From contig NZ_NGKU01000001.1 of the NCBI RefSeq assembly GCF_002140915.1, forward strand, positions 62,001-126,000: a stretch of 64,000 nucleotides of DNA, written 5' to 3'. This DNA is from Candidatus Enterococcus testudinis (lineage in GTDB: Bacteria > Bacillota > Bacilli > Lactobacillales > Enterococcaceae). Made by a program: the position numbers and the translations under genes. Each line of letters begins with the position of its first letter. Within the stretch, counting starts at the first letter, position 1. The notes under the pieces were generated by a model. The model was not told the DNA's origin, made no database searches, and saw nothing but the letters and a program-made list of their open reading frames with translations. Positions 1-8,355 of the stretch are shown piece by piece.

Positions 1-315
1 AAGTACCAACTTGAGGTGATTTTCACCGAAGAAGGGGAAACGGCAGATAGCTATATTGAGCGCGTTGCCGGTGAATTAAACAACCGTTTGACGCAAGTGA
101 CAGTAGCAACGAGTGATTTGGCTGAACAATGGGTGATCTTTTCCCAAGGTGCCTTACGGACATCTGCCCGTGAACTTTATAAAAGTATCGAGAAGACCGA
201 AAAGGATATCCATCAGCATCAAACAGATCTGTCTTTTAAAGACTTTCGACGCAACTCACCTTGGACAGCGGAGCAGTTGGCAGAGCTGAATAAGAAATTG
301 CATGATTTGAGTTAG
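1..315 (+). CDS. rae1: Rae1/YacP family endoribonuclease, C-terminal part
   Basis: The frame is open from base 1 to a TAG at 313-315, so this is the 3' end of a gene that starts outside the window. The residues around FTEEGETADSYIERVAGEL and the later EQWVIFSQGALRTSAREL are the conserved C-terminal part of the NYN-domain protein YacP, renamed Rae1 in Bacillus subtilis, which cuts mRNA in the ribosomal A site. The last ~30 residues are charged and probably helical. A GTG at 16 could pass as a start but lies inside the conserved domain and has no ribosome binding site, so I reject it. Followed by sigH, as in Bacillus (rlmB-yacP-sigH). Confidence 0.85.
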   Translation, partial: KYQLEVIFTEEGETADSYIERVAGELNNRLTQVTVATSDLAEQWVIFSQGALRTSARELYKSIEKTEKDIHQHQTDLSFKDFRRNSPWTAEQLAELNKKLHDLS

Positions 316-406
316 GGACAAAATTGAACTGGCAAATGAGAAGATAGGGGAACCGTTTATGTTACGCTCTTTTTGTATTCAAACACATACAAAAGGAGTG
401 ACATGA

Positions 407-964
407 ATGGCAAGTACAGAAAGGCAATACTCGGATTATTTTGAAGAGAAGTTTCGACAATACCAGCCAGTGGTAGAAATTCTTTATAAGAAATACTACT
501 TGAGAGATTACGATTTCGATGATTGGCTGCAAGAAGGTCGCATCGTATTTGATAAGTGCCTCAAGGCGTATGATCCTGATAAAGGAACCACGATCGGTGT
601 CTTGTTCAAGCGCTCCTTCGAAAATCGTATCTGCAGTCTGTTGCGTATCCAGCAAGCACAAAAACGCAAAGCGCAAGCGGATGCATGCTCATTGGAAGAG
701 AAAATCGCCAATGAAGGTGGACACTTTTTAACAGACAATAATCGTCAAAAAGAACAGATCGAAGCGCAAATGATCATTCATGATGCATTGCCAAGTTACC
801 CGAAAGAACTTTCCCAACTTGAAGGATTGGTTATAATGAATTTCCTCAAAGGATTAGAACTTGAACAAATTGCTGCGCAAGAAAAACTTCCCTACGACAA
901 GATAAAAAGCGCTTTCAATCGTGGCAGATCAAAGATGATAACGCTTTTTATGGAAGGTTCATAA
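407..964 (+). CDS. sigH: SigH/ComX-like RNA polymerase sigma factor
   Basis: A 185-residue sigma-70 family protein. Residues ~20-95 resemble region 2 (aromatic-rich YYLRDYDFDDWLQEG, then RSFENRICSLLR) and the C-terminal ~55 residues resemble region 4 with a helix-turn-helix (LEGLVIMNFLKGLELEQIA). It probably directs core RNA polymerase to a small alternative regulon; in relatives the orthologue is SigH (sporulation and competence in Bacillus) or ComX (streptococcal competence). Its place directly after rae1 matches the Bacillus sigH position. ATG at 407 is preceded by AAAGGAGTG at 393-401. No clear terminator separates it from veg, which has its own promoter. The role in a non-sporulating coccus is inferred only. 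Confidence 0.8.
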   Translation: MASTERQYSDYFEEKFRQYQPVVEILYKKYYLRDYDFDDWLQEGRIVFDKCLKAYDPDKGTTIGVLFKRSFENRICSLLRIQQAQKRKAQADACSLEEKIANEGGHFLTDNNRQKEQIEAQMIIHDALPSYPKELSQLEGLVIMNFLKGLELEQIAAQEKLPYDKIKSAFNRGRSKMITLFMEGS

Positions 965-1000
965 AAATCTTATTGAAACGACATTTATTTTGTGGTAAAC

Positions 1001-1029
1001 TTGAAATTTTCTGCCATTCGTGGTATGAT
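1001..1029 (+). promoter_or_regulatory. veg promoter
   Basis: TTGAAA (1001-1006), a 17-base spacer and TATGAT (1024-1029). Transcription would start near 1036, only a few bases before the GAGGTG ribosome binding site, so the leader is very short. This placement also rules out the upstream in-frame start at 992. Confidence 0.8.
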
Positions 1030-1048
1030 GTTACTCGAGGTGAATGCG

Positions 1049-1294
1049 ATGCCAACAACTTTAGCAACGATCAAGAAAGATTTAGAATGCCGTATCGGTA
1101 GTGAGATTATGCTGGTTGCTCAAACTGGACGTAAGCGTCAAACCGAGCGTCGCGGTGTTTTGACAGAGACATATCCTTCTGTTTTTGTCGTAGATTTGGA
1201 TCCAAATGAAAATTCATTTGAACGCGTTTCTTACAGCTATTCCGATATCTTAACAAGAACAGTTGAAATTGAATTTTTATCAGAAGCAGTGTAA
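1049..1294 (+). CDS. veg: Veg protein (DUF1021)
   Basis: An 81-residue protein, the usual Veg length, beginning MPTTLATIKKDLE and containing the near-invariant GRKRQTERRG and YPSVFVVDL stretches. Veg is a small conserved Firmicutes protein; in B. subtilis it is highly expressed and stimulates biofilm matrix genes by countering SinR, which is not known to exist here. ATG at 1049 is chosen because the promoter ends at 1029 and GAGGTG lies at 1037-1042. A longer frame from 992 would contain the promoter. A terminator follows, so the gene is probably monocistronic. Confidence 0.88.
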   Translation: MPTTLATIKKDLECRIGSEIMLVAQTGRKRQTERRGVLTETYPSVFVVDLDPNENSFERVSYSYSDILTRTVEIEFLSEAV

Positions 1295-1300
1295 TGACAG

Positions 1301-1330
1301 AAGAGTTGACGATTGTTGACTCTTTTTTGT
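1301..1330 (+). terminator. Terminator after veg
   Basis: Ten-pair stem (1301-1310 with 1315-1324, two G-T wobbles), loop GATT, followed by a run of T. It lies 7 bases after the veg stop. Confidence 0.75.
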
Positions 1331-1355
1331 TTTTTAATGAAAGGGGGCATGACAT

Positions 1356-1799
1356 GTGTTTGTATGTAAACAATTAAGTGCAATGTCAGCTGATACTTTT
1401 TGCCGGTTGGCACAAGTACGTACCGCTGTCTTTGTAGTAGAACAAGCATGTGCTTATCAAGAAATCGATGCCATCGATCAAAGAGCCTATCATTTATGGG
1501 CCGCCGATGAGCAAGAAACGATCATCTCTTATGCCCGTATCTTTTTACAAGATGAGGTCGTCCATTTTGGGCGTGTGCTTGTTGCACCAGCGTATCGCGG
1601 TCAAGGAGAAGGCCATCGCTTGCTGCAAGCAATCTTGCACCAGATTCAGACCCTTTATCCAATGCGCGAGATCCGTATCGAAGCACAAGCGCATTTGGCG
1701 GGATATTATGGCCAGTATGGCTTTGAATCAATCAGTGCACCCTATGAAGAAGATGGTATCTTGCATATCCGCATGAAAAAAGAATCCTTCGCCAACTAG
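1356..1799 (+). CDS. GNAT family N-acetyltransferase, ElaA-like
   Basis: A 147-residue acetyltransferase of the ElaA-like GNAT subgroup. The acetyl-CoA binding motif A is visible as FGRVLVAPAYRGQGEGHRLL (about residues 71-90), and the C-terminal AGYYGQYGFES is the usual motif B ending. The substrate is unknown. Start: GTG at 1356 preceded by AAGGGGG at 1341-1347; an ATG at 1354 is out of frame and stops after a few codons. The last codons form one arm of a terminator shared with mscL, which converges on it. Confidence 0.8.
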   Translation: MFVCKQLSAMSADTFCRLAQVRTAVFVVEQACAYQEIDAIDQRAYHLWAADEQETIISYARIFLQDEVVHFGRVLVAPAYRGQGEGHRLLQAILHQIQTLYPMREIRIEAQAHLAGYYGQYGFESISAPYEEDGILHIRMKKESFAN

Positions 1800-1827
1800 A
1801 ACGCTTCTAGTGGGAAAGGATTCTTTT
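1778..1827. terminator. Bidirectional terminator between GNAT gene and mscL
   Basis: Twelve-pair stem (1778-1789 with 1816-1827) with T runs on both strands and an inner seven-pair hairpin around ACTAGAA/TTCTAGT. It overlaps the end of the GNAT gene and serves the convergent mscL. Confidence 0.75.
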
Positions 1828-1829
1828 GT

Positions 1830-2279
1830 TTATTGCTCTGTTTTGGTATCAAATAACTGATCCAATTGTTCATTTGGCAAAGTGCCAGTTGTCTGTGCTT
1901 TTAATAAGTCGCGAATTTCTTCTAAATAGTCTTCAGCAGTGATTTCTGGCGCTACTTCTTCCTCTTCTTGAGGATGCAAGTTGCGTAATTTGTTGACTGC
2001 TTTGACGATCAAGAATAAAACAAAAGCTGTAATCAAGAATGTAATAAGAGCATTAATCACTTGACCAAAGTCAAATACAACATTTTCCTTTGGTGATAAA
2101 ACAAGACCTGCAAAGGCATCTGCACTGCCAAATAGAGACAATACCCACGTCACGAGCGGTGTCAGCAATCCTTCAACTAAACTCGTCACGATAGCAGTAA
2201 AGGCACTCCCAATCACAACCCCTATCGCTAAATCGATGACATTGCCACGCAAAATAAATTCTTTAAATTCTTTGATCAT
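1830..2279 (-). CDS. mscL: Large-conductance mechanosensitive channel
   Basis: A 149-residue protein with the MscL layout: an amphipathic N-terminal helix (MIKEFKEFILRGN), TM1 with the pore motif VIDLAIGVVIGSAFTAIV at about residues 15-32, a periplasmic-type loop, TM2 around 75-95 and an acidic cytoplasmic tail. It forms a pentameric channel that releases solutes on hypo-osmotic shock. Ribosome binding site GGAGGG lies just upstream of the ATG on the minus strand. Single gene, convergent with the GNAT gene and divergent from the M16 pair. Confidence 0.95.
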   Translation of the reverse strand: MIKEFKEFILRGNVIDLAIGVVIGSAFTAIVTSLVEGLLTPLVTWVLSLFGSADAFAGLVLSPKENVVFDFGQVINALITFLITAFVLFLIVKAVNKLRNLHPQEEEEVAPEITAEDYLEEIRDLLKAQTTGTLPNEQLDQLFDTKTEQ

Positions 2280-2392
2280 AACATTTCCCTCCTAAACTCT
2301 ATACATAGTATAGCGAAAAAGCGAGGAATGTTAAAAAAAAACGCTCGCGAATCAAAGACATCCCTTGTTTCAAGGAGAAATGAGACGGGCTA

Positions 2393-2401
2393 TGCTATAA
2401 T
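2393..2401 (+). promoter_or_regulatory. Extended -10 promoter for the M16 peptidase pair
   Basis: TG (2393-2394) plus TATAAT (2396-2401) is an extended -10 element with no good -35. It lies 37 bases upstream of the first M16 gene. Confidence 0.5.
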
Positions 2402-2437
2402 TGAGAAGATAATCTTTGTTATGAGAAGGGGTGTCAT

Positions 2438-3706
2438 ATGACCATCGAACTAAAAAAAGGCGTCCGCTTGACGGTATTGCCAACACAAAAATACAAAACG
2501 ATTCGGATGTTCGTCCGTTTCACTGCGCCATTAGATGTCGCCCAGACAGCCAAGCGCACATTGTTAACGAGTCTGTTAGAAACAACGAGTTTCGCGTATC
2601 CGACCCAAACAGCCTTCAGCAGTAAATTGGCTGAATTATACGGAGCTAGCTTCGGTATGAATGTCAATAAACGAGGCAATCTTCACCAGGTCAATGCTGC
2701 GATGTCATTGGTCAACGGAAAATACGTAGCGGATACTACTCTGCTCTCAGAAGCCGTAGCGTTTCTTGAACAAGTACTGTTTCATCCCAATGCACAAGGG
2801 AATCGCTTTGATGAAAAACACTTTACCACGGAAAAAAACAATTTGATTTCCTACATGAAGAGTGTGGTGGAAGATAAACAAGCGCTGGCTTCATTGGCAC
2901 TGCAAGAATTATACTTCGCCAATGATCCCCACCAAAAGTATCCGAGTTTTGGCAGACCTGAAGATTTGACCGAGGTCACGGCAGCTGATTTATATCAAAC
3001 CTATCAGGCCATGATCAATGAGGATCAAATCGATATTTTTGTGATAGGCGATGTAGAAGAACAGGCGGTTCAGTCGCTCTTTGAACAACTGCCTTTTACC
3101 GATCGGACAAGCAAAGAAACTGCTGTCTTCTATCAACAACCAGCGGAAAATGTAATACGAGAAAAAATGATTAGAGAACCGATCACGCAAGCCAAATTAA
3201 ATTTGGCCTACCACACAGATGTGTATTACGATCAAGCGGATCGGATCGCGTTTATGGTTTTCAATGGTCTTTTTGGCGGATTTCCTCATTCTAAATTGTT
3301 TATGAATGTGCGAGAAAAAGCGAGTTTAGCCTACTATGCGTCAAGCAGCATCGATACATTCCGTGGCTATCTATCCGTCCAAACAGGCATTGATGGTCAA
3401 AACCGCGACCAAGTCTTCAAATTGATCGAGGCACAATTGCAAAGCTTGCAACAAGGGGAGGTCACTGCCGAAGAACTCGCGCAGACAAAAGCTATGCTGA
3501 AAAATCAATATTTGCTATCATTGGATAACCCGCAAGCATTGATCGAGACCGCCTACTTGAATCAATGGGTACCAGGTTCTGAGATGACCGAAGACACATT
3601 TATGCAGCGTCTGGAAAATGTCAGCATCGCTGATGTTAAACGCCTGGCACAACACGTGCACTTGCAAGGAATATTCTTTTTAGATAAGGAGGCAGCGCAT
3701 GAATAA
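2438..3706 (+). CDS. ymfF: M16 family peptidase-like protein without zinc motif (YmfF-like)
   Basis: A 422-residue relative of insulinase-type (M16) zinc peptidases, resembling B. subtilis YmfF. The inverted zinc motif HxxEH expected near the N-terminus is absent: the matching stretch reads LLTSLLETTSFAY. The C-terminal half keeps the M16 fold pattern (EKASLAYYASSS, then the long FKLIEAQLQSLQQGEVT helix). M16 proteins often work as pairs of one active and one inactive half, and the active partner follows directly. ATG at 2438 has GAAGGGG upstream. The stop overlaps the start of the next gene by 8 bases, which suggests translational coupling. Confidence 0.8.
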   Translation: MTIELKKGVRLTVLPTQKYKTIRMFVRFTAPLDVAQTAKRTLLTSLLETTSFAYPTQTAFSSKLAELYGASFGMNVNKRGNLHQVNAAMSLVNGKYVADTTLLSEAVAFLEQVLFHPNAQGNRFDEKHFTTEKNNLISYMKSVVEDKQALASLALQELYFANDPHQKYPSFGRPEDLTEVTAADLYQTYQAMINEDQIDIFVIGDVEEQAVQSLFEQLPFTDRTSKETAVFYQQPAENVIREKMIREPITQAKLNLAYHTDVYYDQADRIAFMVFNGLFGGFPHSKLFMNVREKASLAYYASSSIDTFRGYLSVQTGIDGQNRDQVFKLIEAQLQSLQQGEVTAEELAQTKAMLKNQYLLSLDNPQALIETAYLNQWVPGSEMTEDTFMQRLENVSIADVKRLAQHVHLQGIFFLDKEAAHE

Positions 3707-5009
3707 AAAAGTCTATCAACAAATCAATGAAACGCTTTATGAAGAAGTATTAGACAATGGCCTCAAGGTATTTTTATTGCCAAAAGCCGACTTTCATAAA
3801 ACATATGGGCTGTTTAGCACAAATTATGGTTCTGTTGACAATCATTTTGGGTATCAGCCAGATGAACTGACACAAGTTCCGGACGGCATTGCCCATTTCC
3901 TTGAACACAAATTGTTTGAAAAAGAAGACGGTGATGTCTTCCAAAAATTTGGTCAGCAAGGGGCCTCAGCAAATGCCTTTACCAGCTTTACCAAAACCAG
4001 TTATCTATTTTCAGCGACAGATCAAATCAAGCAGAATTTACTAACTTTGCTTGATTTCGTCCAAGCGCCTTATTTTACAGAGGAAACCGTTGAAAAGGAA
4101 AAAGGTATCATCGGACAAGAAATCCAAATGTATGATGATGATCCAAACTGGCAACAGTTCTTTGGGATCATCAAAAATCTCTATCCAAAGCATCCACTGC
4201 ATATCGATATTGCTGGTACTGTGGCAAGTATTGCGGATATCACCGCCGAGGATTTGTATCTTTGCTACAATACATTTTATCACCCGAGCAATATGGTCTT
4301 ATTTATCGTAGGCAATATCGACCCAGAAGAAACAATGGCTTGGATTAAAGAGAATCAAAAAGAGAAAGTATTTCCTGAAGCAAAAGAGATCATTCGTCAA
4401 TATCCGACAGAGACTATAGCGGATATTCGACCAGAGTCACGGATGGAGATGCCAGTCATGCGTCCAAAGGGTGTCTTGGGGATCAAAGGCGCGATGGACA
4501 AACTGCCGACTGAAGGGCGGGAGTTGTTGCGCTTCAAGAATGCATTGAATCTATTGTTCCAAATGCTCTTCGGCACTACATCAGCCAATTATTTACGTTT
4601 ATATGATGATGGCACAATCGATGATACCTTTGGCTTTGAAGTGAATTTGGATCGAGGATTTTATTTTGCAGATTTTTCTGGCGACTCAGAAACGCCGCAA
4701 GACATGTTGGCAGAAGTTGAAAAGATTTTGCTACGTGCTGCAGAAGACCCAGAGATCAACCAAGAAAATCTAGATTTACTAAAGAAAAAAATGCTAGGGA
4801 AATATTTCCAATCGTTGAATTCGTTGGAATTTATCGCCAACCAATTTACACAAAGTCTATTTGGTGATACCACACTCTTTGACTTGCCAGAAGTGATTCA
4901 ATCCATCACTTTAGCAGATGTCAAAGCAGCGGGAGCCTCTTTTATCGATCCAACTTCCTTTAGTCGTTTTTATATGTATCCATCAGAATCAAATACACCT
5001 ATCGGATAG
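3699..5009 (+). CDS. ymfH: M16 family zinc metallopeptidase (YmfH-like)
   Basis: A 436-residue M16 peptidase with the intact inverted zinc motif HFLEH at about residues 66-70 and a downstream glutamate-rich stretch (EEETVEKEKGIIGQEIQMYDDDP style, residues ~125-150) supplying the third metal ligand. It pairs with the motif-less protein upstream and is probably the catalytic subunit acting on peptides in the cytoplasm. The YmfF/YmfH pair upstream of a RodZ-like gene, pgsA, cinA and recA is conserved in Bacilli. Substrate unknown. ATG at 3699 with AGGAGG upstream inside the end of the previous gene. Confidence 0.85.
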   Translation: MNKKVYQQINETLYEEVLDNGLKVFLLPKADFHKTYGLFSTNYGSVDNHFGYQPDELTQVPDGIAHFLEHKLFEKEDGDVFQKFGQQGASANAFTSFTKTSYLFSATDQIKQNLLTLLDFVQAPYFTEETVEKEKGIIGQEIQMYDDDPNWQQFFGIIKNLYPKHPLHIDIAGTVASIADITAEDLYLCYNTFYHPSNMVLFIVGNIDPEETMAWIKENQKEKVFPEAKEIIRQYPTETIADIRPESRMEMPVMRPKGVLGIKGAMDKLPTEGRELLRFKNALNLLFQMLFGTTSANYLRLYDDGTIDDTFGFEVNLDRGFYFADFSGDSETPQDMLAEVEKILLRAAEDPEINQENLDLLKKKMLGKYFQSLNSLEFIANQFTQSLFGDTTLFDLPEVIQSITLADVKAAGASFIDPTSFSRFYMYPSESNTPIG

Positions 5010-5359
5010 AGATGGGTTGAATATGCGTTATTTTTGAATATCTTTGACCTGAAAGTTGATGGAAGGCATAAAACAGCATCAATGCCAAATCAAGTTTGGG
5101 TCAAGATATTCTTTTTATTACGAATAACCATCAATTTTTAGAAAAAGTATTAAATTTTGTTTGCGAGTTAAAGGCAGCGTGGTCTAAGGGTTTTCTTTTA
5201 TGGTATTCTTTAAGCATTGAAGTAAAAACTTTTTTTCTTGTTTTTCAAAAAAAATCTAGAAAAAAATGTTATATTTAGTAAGCAAGAAGGAAGCAAGAAT
5301 AGGATTCTATTCAACAACTTTTTTGACTAAGATGATTAAAGACTGGAGTAGATGAGCGA
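5010..5359 (+). other. 350-base intergenic region with a likely rodZ promoter
   Basis: AT-rich and without a supported gene. A 60-codon frame at 5096-5278 has no ribosome binding site and an unlikely composition. Near the right end, TG (5267-5268) with TATATT (5270-5275) forms an extended -10 element that could drive rodZ-pgsA. I find no strong terminator after the M16 pair. Confidence 0.45.
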
Positions 5360-6259
5360 GTGGCCAACGAAACAACGATTGGAACGAAATTACGGCAAGC
5401 CCGTTTAGATAAAAATATGTCATTGATTGAATTGCAGCAAATGACCAAAATCCAAAAGCGCTATTTGGAAGCAATCGAAGCAGATCAATTTGCACAATTG
5501 CCAGGTACTTTCTATGTGCGGGCATTTATCCGTCAATATGCTGCGGCGGTTGGAGAAGATGGAGATAAGTTGGTGGCTGTGTTTGACGGCAAAGAAACAT
5601 TGTCAGCGCCATTACCTAAAAGACCGCAACCGGAAACAGTCAGTGGTTCTCGCAAAGCACAACATGTAGCAGAAAAGAACAGCTCTTTTGTCATTCGTTA
5701 TTTGCCGATGATATTATTGGGTTTGGTCGCTGTGACCATTATTAGTATTGTGGGGTATATGGCTTGGCAAGACCGCAATGCGTCACCCATGATCCAAGGC
5801 AGTTCTTCTTTAGTTGTCGAGAATTCTGCATCTGATTCTTCCTCAACAGAAAATACCAGTAGTACCGCAAGCAGTTCCAGTACTGTCGAATCGACAACTG
5901 AAAGTTCTGCCGAAAAAGAGATGACTTTGACAGCCAGCAATTCTTCACAATCTGCAATCACGATCGATGTCAAAGATGCCGAAGCACCATTGACATTGAC
6001 ATTTACCGGTGTCGATGGGCGTTGCTGGATCGGTGTGCAAGTAGATGGTGCTTATGTTTACCAATACACATTGACTGCTGGTGAAACCCAAACTACCACT
6101 TTACCTGAAGGTGCCGACAATGCGGTTCTGACTCTAGGAGCCAGCCAGTATGTAACGATTGAAGCCAATGGCCAAACGGTCGATTTTACTGATCCTCAAT
6201 ATGAATCACTACAAAAAACTGTCAATATGACGATCAGTTATGCAGATACTGCAGAATAA
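5360..6259 (+). CDS. rodZ: RodZ-like membrane protein (HTH, TM, DUF4115)
   Basis: A 299-residue bitopic membrane protein. Residues ~7-70 form an N-terminal HTH_25 domain (IGTKLRQARLDKNMSLIELQQMT), followed by a basic linker, one transmembrane segment at about 113-136 (YLPMILLGLVAVTIISIVGYMAW), a Ser/Thr-rich extracellular spacer (~143-195) and a C-terminal DUF4115 beta domain (residues ~205-290). RodZ-type proteins (YmfM in Bacillus) link MreB-like elements to the cell wall machinery; this organism is probably a coccus, so the role may be in septal growth. Start is GTG at 5360 with GGAGTAG upstream. The stop lies 89 bases before pgsA. Confidence 0.85.
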   Translation: MANETTIGTKLRQARLDKNMSLIELQQMTKIQKRYLEAIEADQFAQLPGTFYVRAFIRQYAAAVGEDGDKLVAVFDGKETLSAPLPKRPQPETVSGSRKAQHVAEKNSSFVIRYLPMILLGLVAVTIISIVGYMAWQDRNASPMIQGSSSLVVENSASDSSSTENTSSTASSSSTVESTTESSAEKEMTLTASNSSQSAITIDVKDAEAPLTLTFTGVDGRCWIGVQVDGAYVYQYTLTAGETQTTTLPEGADNAVLTLGASQYVTIEANGQTVDFTDPQYESLQKTVNMTISYADTAE

Positions 6260-6347
6260 AAAAGTATATATAACCGACAATGAAGCAAAATCAGTGGCAC
6301 CTTTGGCTGATTTTACGTACAATAGTCGGGAGAGAGGAGTTTATTTC

Positions 6348-6929
6348 GTGAACTTACCCAATCAATTAACCGTCTTACGTATTTTTATGATCCCGATATT
6401 TATTCTGGTCTTGGTATTGCCCATTGATTTAGGCACTATGACCGTGGGAGATGTTGTGTTGCCTACCACCCATCTAGTCGCAGCGATTTTGTTTGCTGCC
6501 GCAAGTATCACAGATTGGTTGGATGGCAAAATTGCGCGTTCAAGAAATTTAGTGACCAATTTTGGTAAATTTGCCGATCCTTTAGCAGATAAGATGCTGG
6601 TCATGACTGCGTTCATCATGCTTGTTGAATTAGACAAAGCACCAGGATGGGTCGTATCGATCATTATTTGCCGCGAATTGGCGGTAACTGGTCTGCGCTT
6701 GCTATTAGTAGAACAAAGCGGTGAAGTGATGGCTGCTGCTTGGCCAGGTAAAATCAAAACGGCCACACAAATGGTGGCAATCATATTCTTATTCGTCAAC
6801 AATTTGCCATTCGCATTGATCGGCATTCCAGTGGATCAAATCATGTTGTATCTATGTTTGATTTTCACCATTTATTCAGGAGTCGATTATTTCATCAAAA
6901 ATACAGATGTCTTTAAAGGCTCAATGTAA
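6348..6929 (+). CDS. pgsA: CDP-diacylglycerol--glycerol-3-phosphate 3-phosphatidyltransferase
   Basis: A 193-residue membrane enzyme that makes phosphatidylglycerol phosphate, the first step towards phosphatidylglycerol and cardiolipin. The CDP-alcohol phosphotransferase motif DG-x2-AR-x8-G-x3-D-x3-D is complete at about residues 55-80 (DGKIAR, FGKFADPLAD). Several hydrophobic helices follow. Start: GTG at 6348, giving the typical VNLPNQLTVLRI N-terminus, with AGAGGAG at 6332-6338; the frame is open 108 bases further upstream, overlapping rodZ, but that part has no family resemblance. Followed by a terminator. Confidence 0.92.
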   Translation: MNLPNQLTVLRIFMIPIFILVLVLPIDLGTMTVGDVVLPTTHLVAAILFAAASITDWLDGKIARSRNLVTNFGKFADPLADKMLVMTAFIMLVELDKAPGWVVSIIICRELAVTGLRLLLVEQSGEVMAAAWPGKIKTATQMVAIIFLFVNNLPFALIGIPVDQIMLYLCLIFTIYSGVDYFIKNTDVFKGSM

Positions 6930-6935
6930 GATTGT

Positions 6936-6965
6936 AAAGTTCAGAAGTTTTCTGGACTTTTTTTG
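6936..6965 (+). terminator. Terminator after pgsA
   Basis: Eleven-pair stem (6936-6946 with 6950-6960, one wobble), loop GTT, then TTTT. Confidence 0.8.
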
Positions 6966-7012
6966 TCAGTTAAAACAATCAAGTGCGTACTTGTATATGA
7001 AGGAGCAATAAC

Positions 7013-8251
7013 ATGAAAGCAGAAATCATCGCAGTCGGAACAGAATTACTTTTAGGACAGGTGGTGAATACCAATGCGACGTTCTTATCAGAGGAATTAG
7101 CCGCACTAGGCATCGATGTCTATTACCACAGTGTAGTTGGAGATAATCCAGAGCGATTGTCAGAGTTATTGGTCACTGCCGACAAGCGCAGTGAGTTGAT
7201 TGTATTATGCGGCGGTTTAGGGCCAACAGAAGATGATTTGACCAAACAGGTCACTGCTCAACACGTAGGGCAAGAATTGGTGAGAGATCCCGCAGGTTAT
7301 GCGCAATTAGAAGCCTTCTTTAAAACGAGAAAGGGTATCATGACCGAGAACAATTTGCGGCAAACCCTCGTCTTCAAAGACGGAATCCCACTGCCGAATA
7401 ACAATGGCTTAGCTGTAGGCATTTTTTATCAAGATGAGACCCATACATACTTGCTGTTGCCTGGTCCGCCAAGCGAGTTGAAAACAATGGTATTAGAACA
7501 AGTCAATCCATTGTTGAAACGTGCCTTCCCCCAAAAAGAACAGTTGATTTCTCGTGTCTTGCGTTATTATGGGATTGGCGAATCTGCATTAGCTGCGGAG
7601 CTGGCCGATTTGATCAATGAACAAACCAATCCGACCATAGCCCCTTACGCGAAGCCCAATGAGGTCACGTTGCGTCTGACTGTGAAAACATCGGATCCAA
7701 AACAAGGCATCAAGCAGCTAGATCAATTGGAAAGTGTGATCCAAAACCGCGTCGGCAGATTCTTTTATGGGTATGGAGAACAAAACGCACTCGTAAATGT
7801 TGTGGTTGATCTATTGAAGCAAAAAGGAAAAACGGTCACAGCGGCAGAAAGCTTGACGGCTGGTTTGTTCCAATCTACCTTAGGGACGGTTCCAGGTGTG
7901 TCTGAGGTCTTTCCAGGGGGCTTTGTGACTTACTCAGCAGCAATGAAGAGTAAACTCTTAGACATCGATCCAGTGTTGCTGACGCAGCATGGCACAGTCA
8001 GCCGTGCATGTGCTGAAGCAATGGCTGTACAAGCACGGCGAGCAGCAGGGACGGACTATGCGGTTTCTTTTACAGGGGTTGCAGGTCCTGAGCCTTTAGA
8101 AGGTCAGCCAAAAGGGACTGTGTGGATCGCGTTAGCTTCCGAATCAGGGGTGACTAGTGATGTGTATACCTTTAGCCGTGACCGCGCCTACATTCGGCAT
8201 AGTGCAGTTATGGCGGGCTTAGATTTAATACGTAAGGAATTATTAAGGTAA
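7013..8251 (+). CDS. cinA: CinA-like competence/damage-inducible protein
   Basis: A 412-residue protein with the two CinA domains: an N-terminal molybdopterin-binding-like domain (residues ~1-170; [20 protein letters not shown] and [14 protein letters not shown]) and a C-terminal NMN deamidase-like domain (residues ~255-410; [43 protein letters not shown]). CinA-type proteins hydrolyse damaged pyridine nucleotides (NMN or ADP-ribose), and in streptococci CinA also binds RecA. It is directly upstream of recA, as in many Firmicutes, but a separate LexA-controlled promoter precedes recA. ATG at 7013 has AAGGAG at 7001-7006. Confidence 0.92.
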   Translation: MKAEIIAVGTELLLGQVVNTNATFLSEELAALGIDVYYHSVVGDNPERLSELLVTADKRSELIVLCGGLGPTEDDLTKQVTAQHVGQELVRDPAGYAQLEAFFKTRKGIMTENNLRQTLVFKDGIPLPNNNGLAVGIFYQDETHTYLLLPGPPSELKTMVLEQVNPLLKRAFPQKEQLISRVLRYYGIGESALAAELADLINEQTNPTIAPYAKPNEVTLRLTVKTSDPKQGIKQLDQLESVIQNRVGRFFYGYGEQNALVNVVVDLLKQKGKTVTAAESLTAGLFQSTLGTVPGVSEVFPGGFVTYSAAMKSKLLDIDPVLLTQHGTVSRACAEAMAVQARRAAGTDYAVSFTGVAGPEPLEGQPKGTVWIALASESGVTSDVYTFSRDRAYIRHSAVMAGLDLIRKELLR

Positions 8252-8253
8252 TG

Positions 8254-8267
8254 CGAATGTTTGTTCG
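8254..8267 (+). promoter_or_regulatory. LexA (DinR) box upstream of recA
   Basis: CGAATGTTTGTTCG fits the Gram-positive SOS box pattern CGAAC-N4-GTTCG with one change in the left arm. It ends 7 bases before the -35 element of recA and begins 3 bases after the cinA stop. Confidence 0.8.
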
Positions 8268-8274
8268 TTTTTTC

Positions 8275-8303
8275 TTGCAATTTTATGTGAGAAGGGCTAT
8301 TAT
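8275..8303 (+). promoter_or_regulatory. recA promoter
   Basis: TTGCAA (8275-8280), a 17-base spacer and TATTAT (8298-8303), just downstream of the LexA box. The expected start near 8310 leaves a ~46-base leader before the TTG start codon. Confidence 0.75.
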
Positions 8304-8355
8304 TATCTTATGAATGACACACGAAAGTGATGACTATATAAGGGGGATTATCCGT

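Noticed and set aside
362-676. Minus-strand open frame opposite sigH
   Set aside because: Shadow of the well-supported sigH frame; no ribosome binding site or recognisable protein.
992-1048. Longer Veg start
   Set aside because: This stretch contains a consensus promoter, and the MPTTL start has its own GAGGTG site and gives the normal Veg length.
2438-3706. ymfF as a decayed M16 gene
   Set aside because: Full length, no stops, overlaps its active partner; inactive M16 halves are normal.
5096-5278. 60-codon frame in the gap before rodZ
   Set aside because: No ribosome binding site, Lys/Phe-rich run at the end that reflects AT-rich promoter DNA, no family.
8314-8355. Longer RecA start
   Set aside because: No ribosome binding site and it begins at about the predicted transcription start; the TTG at 8356 has AAGGGGG and gives the standard N-terminus.
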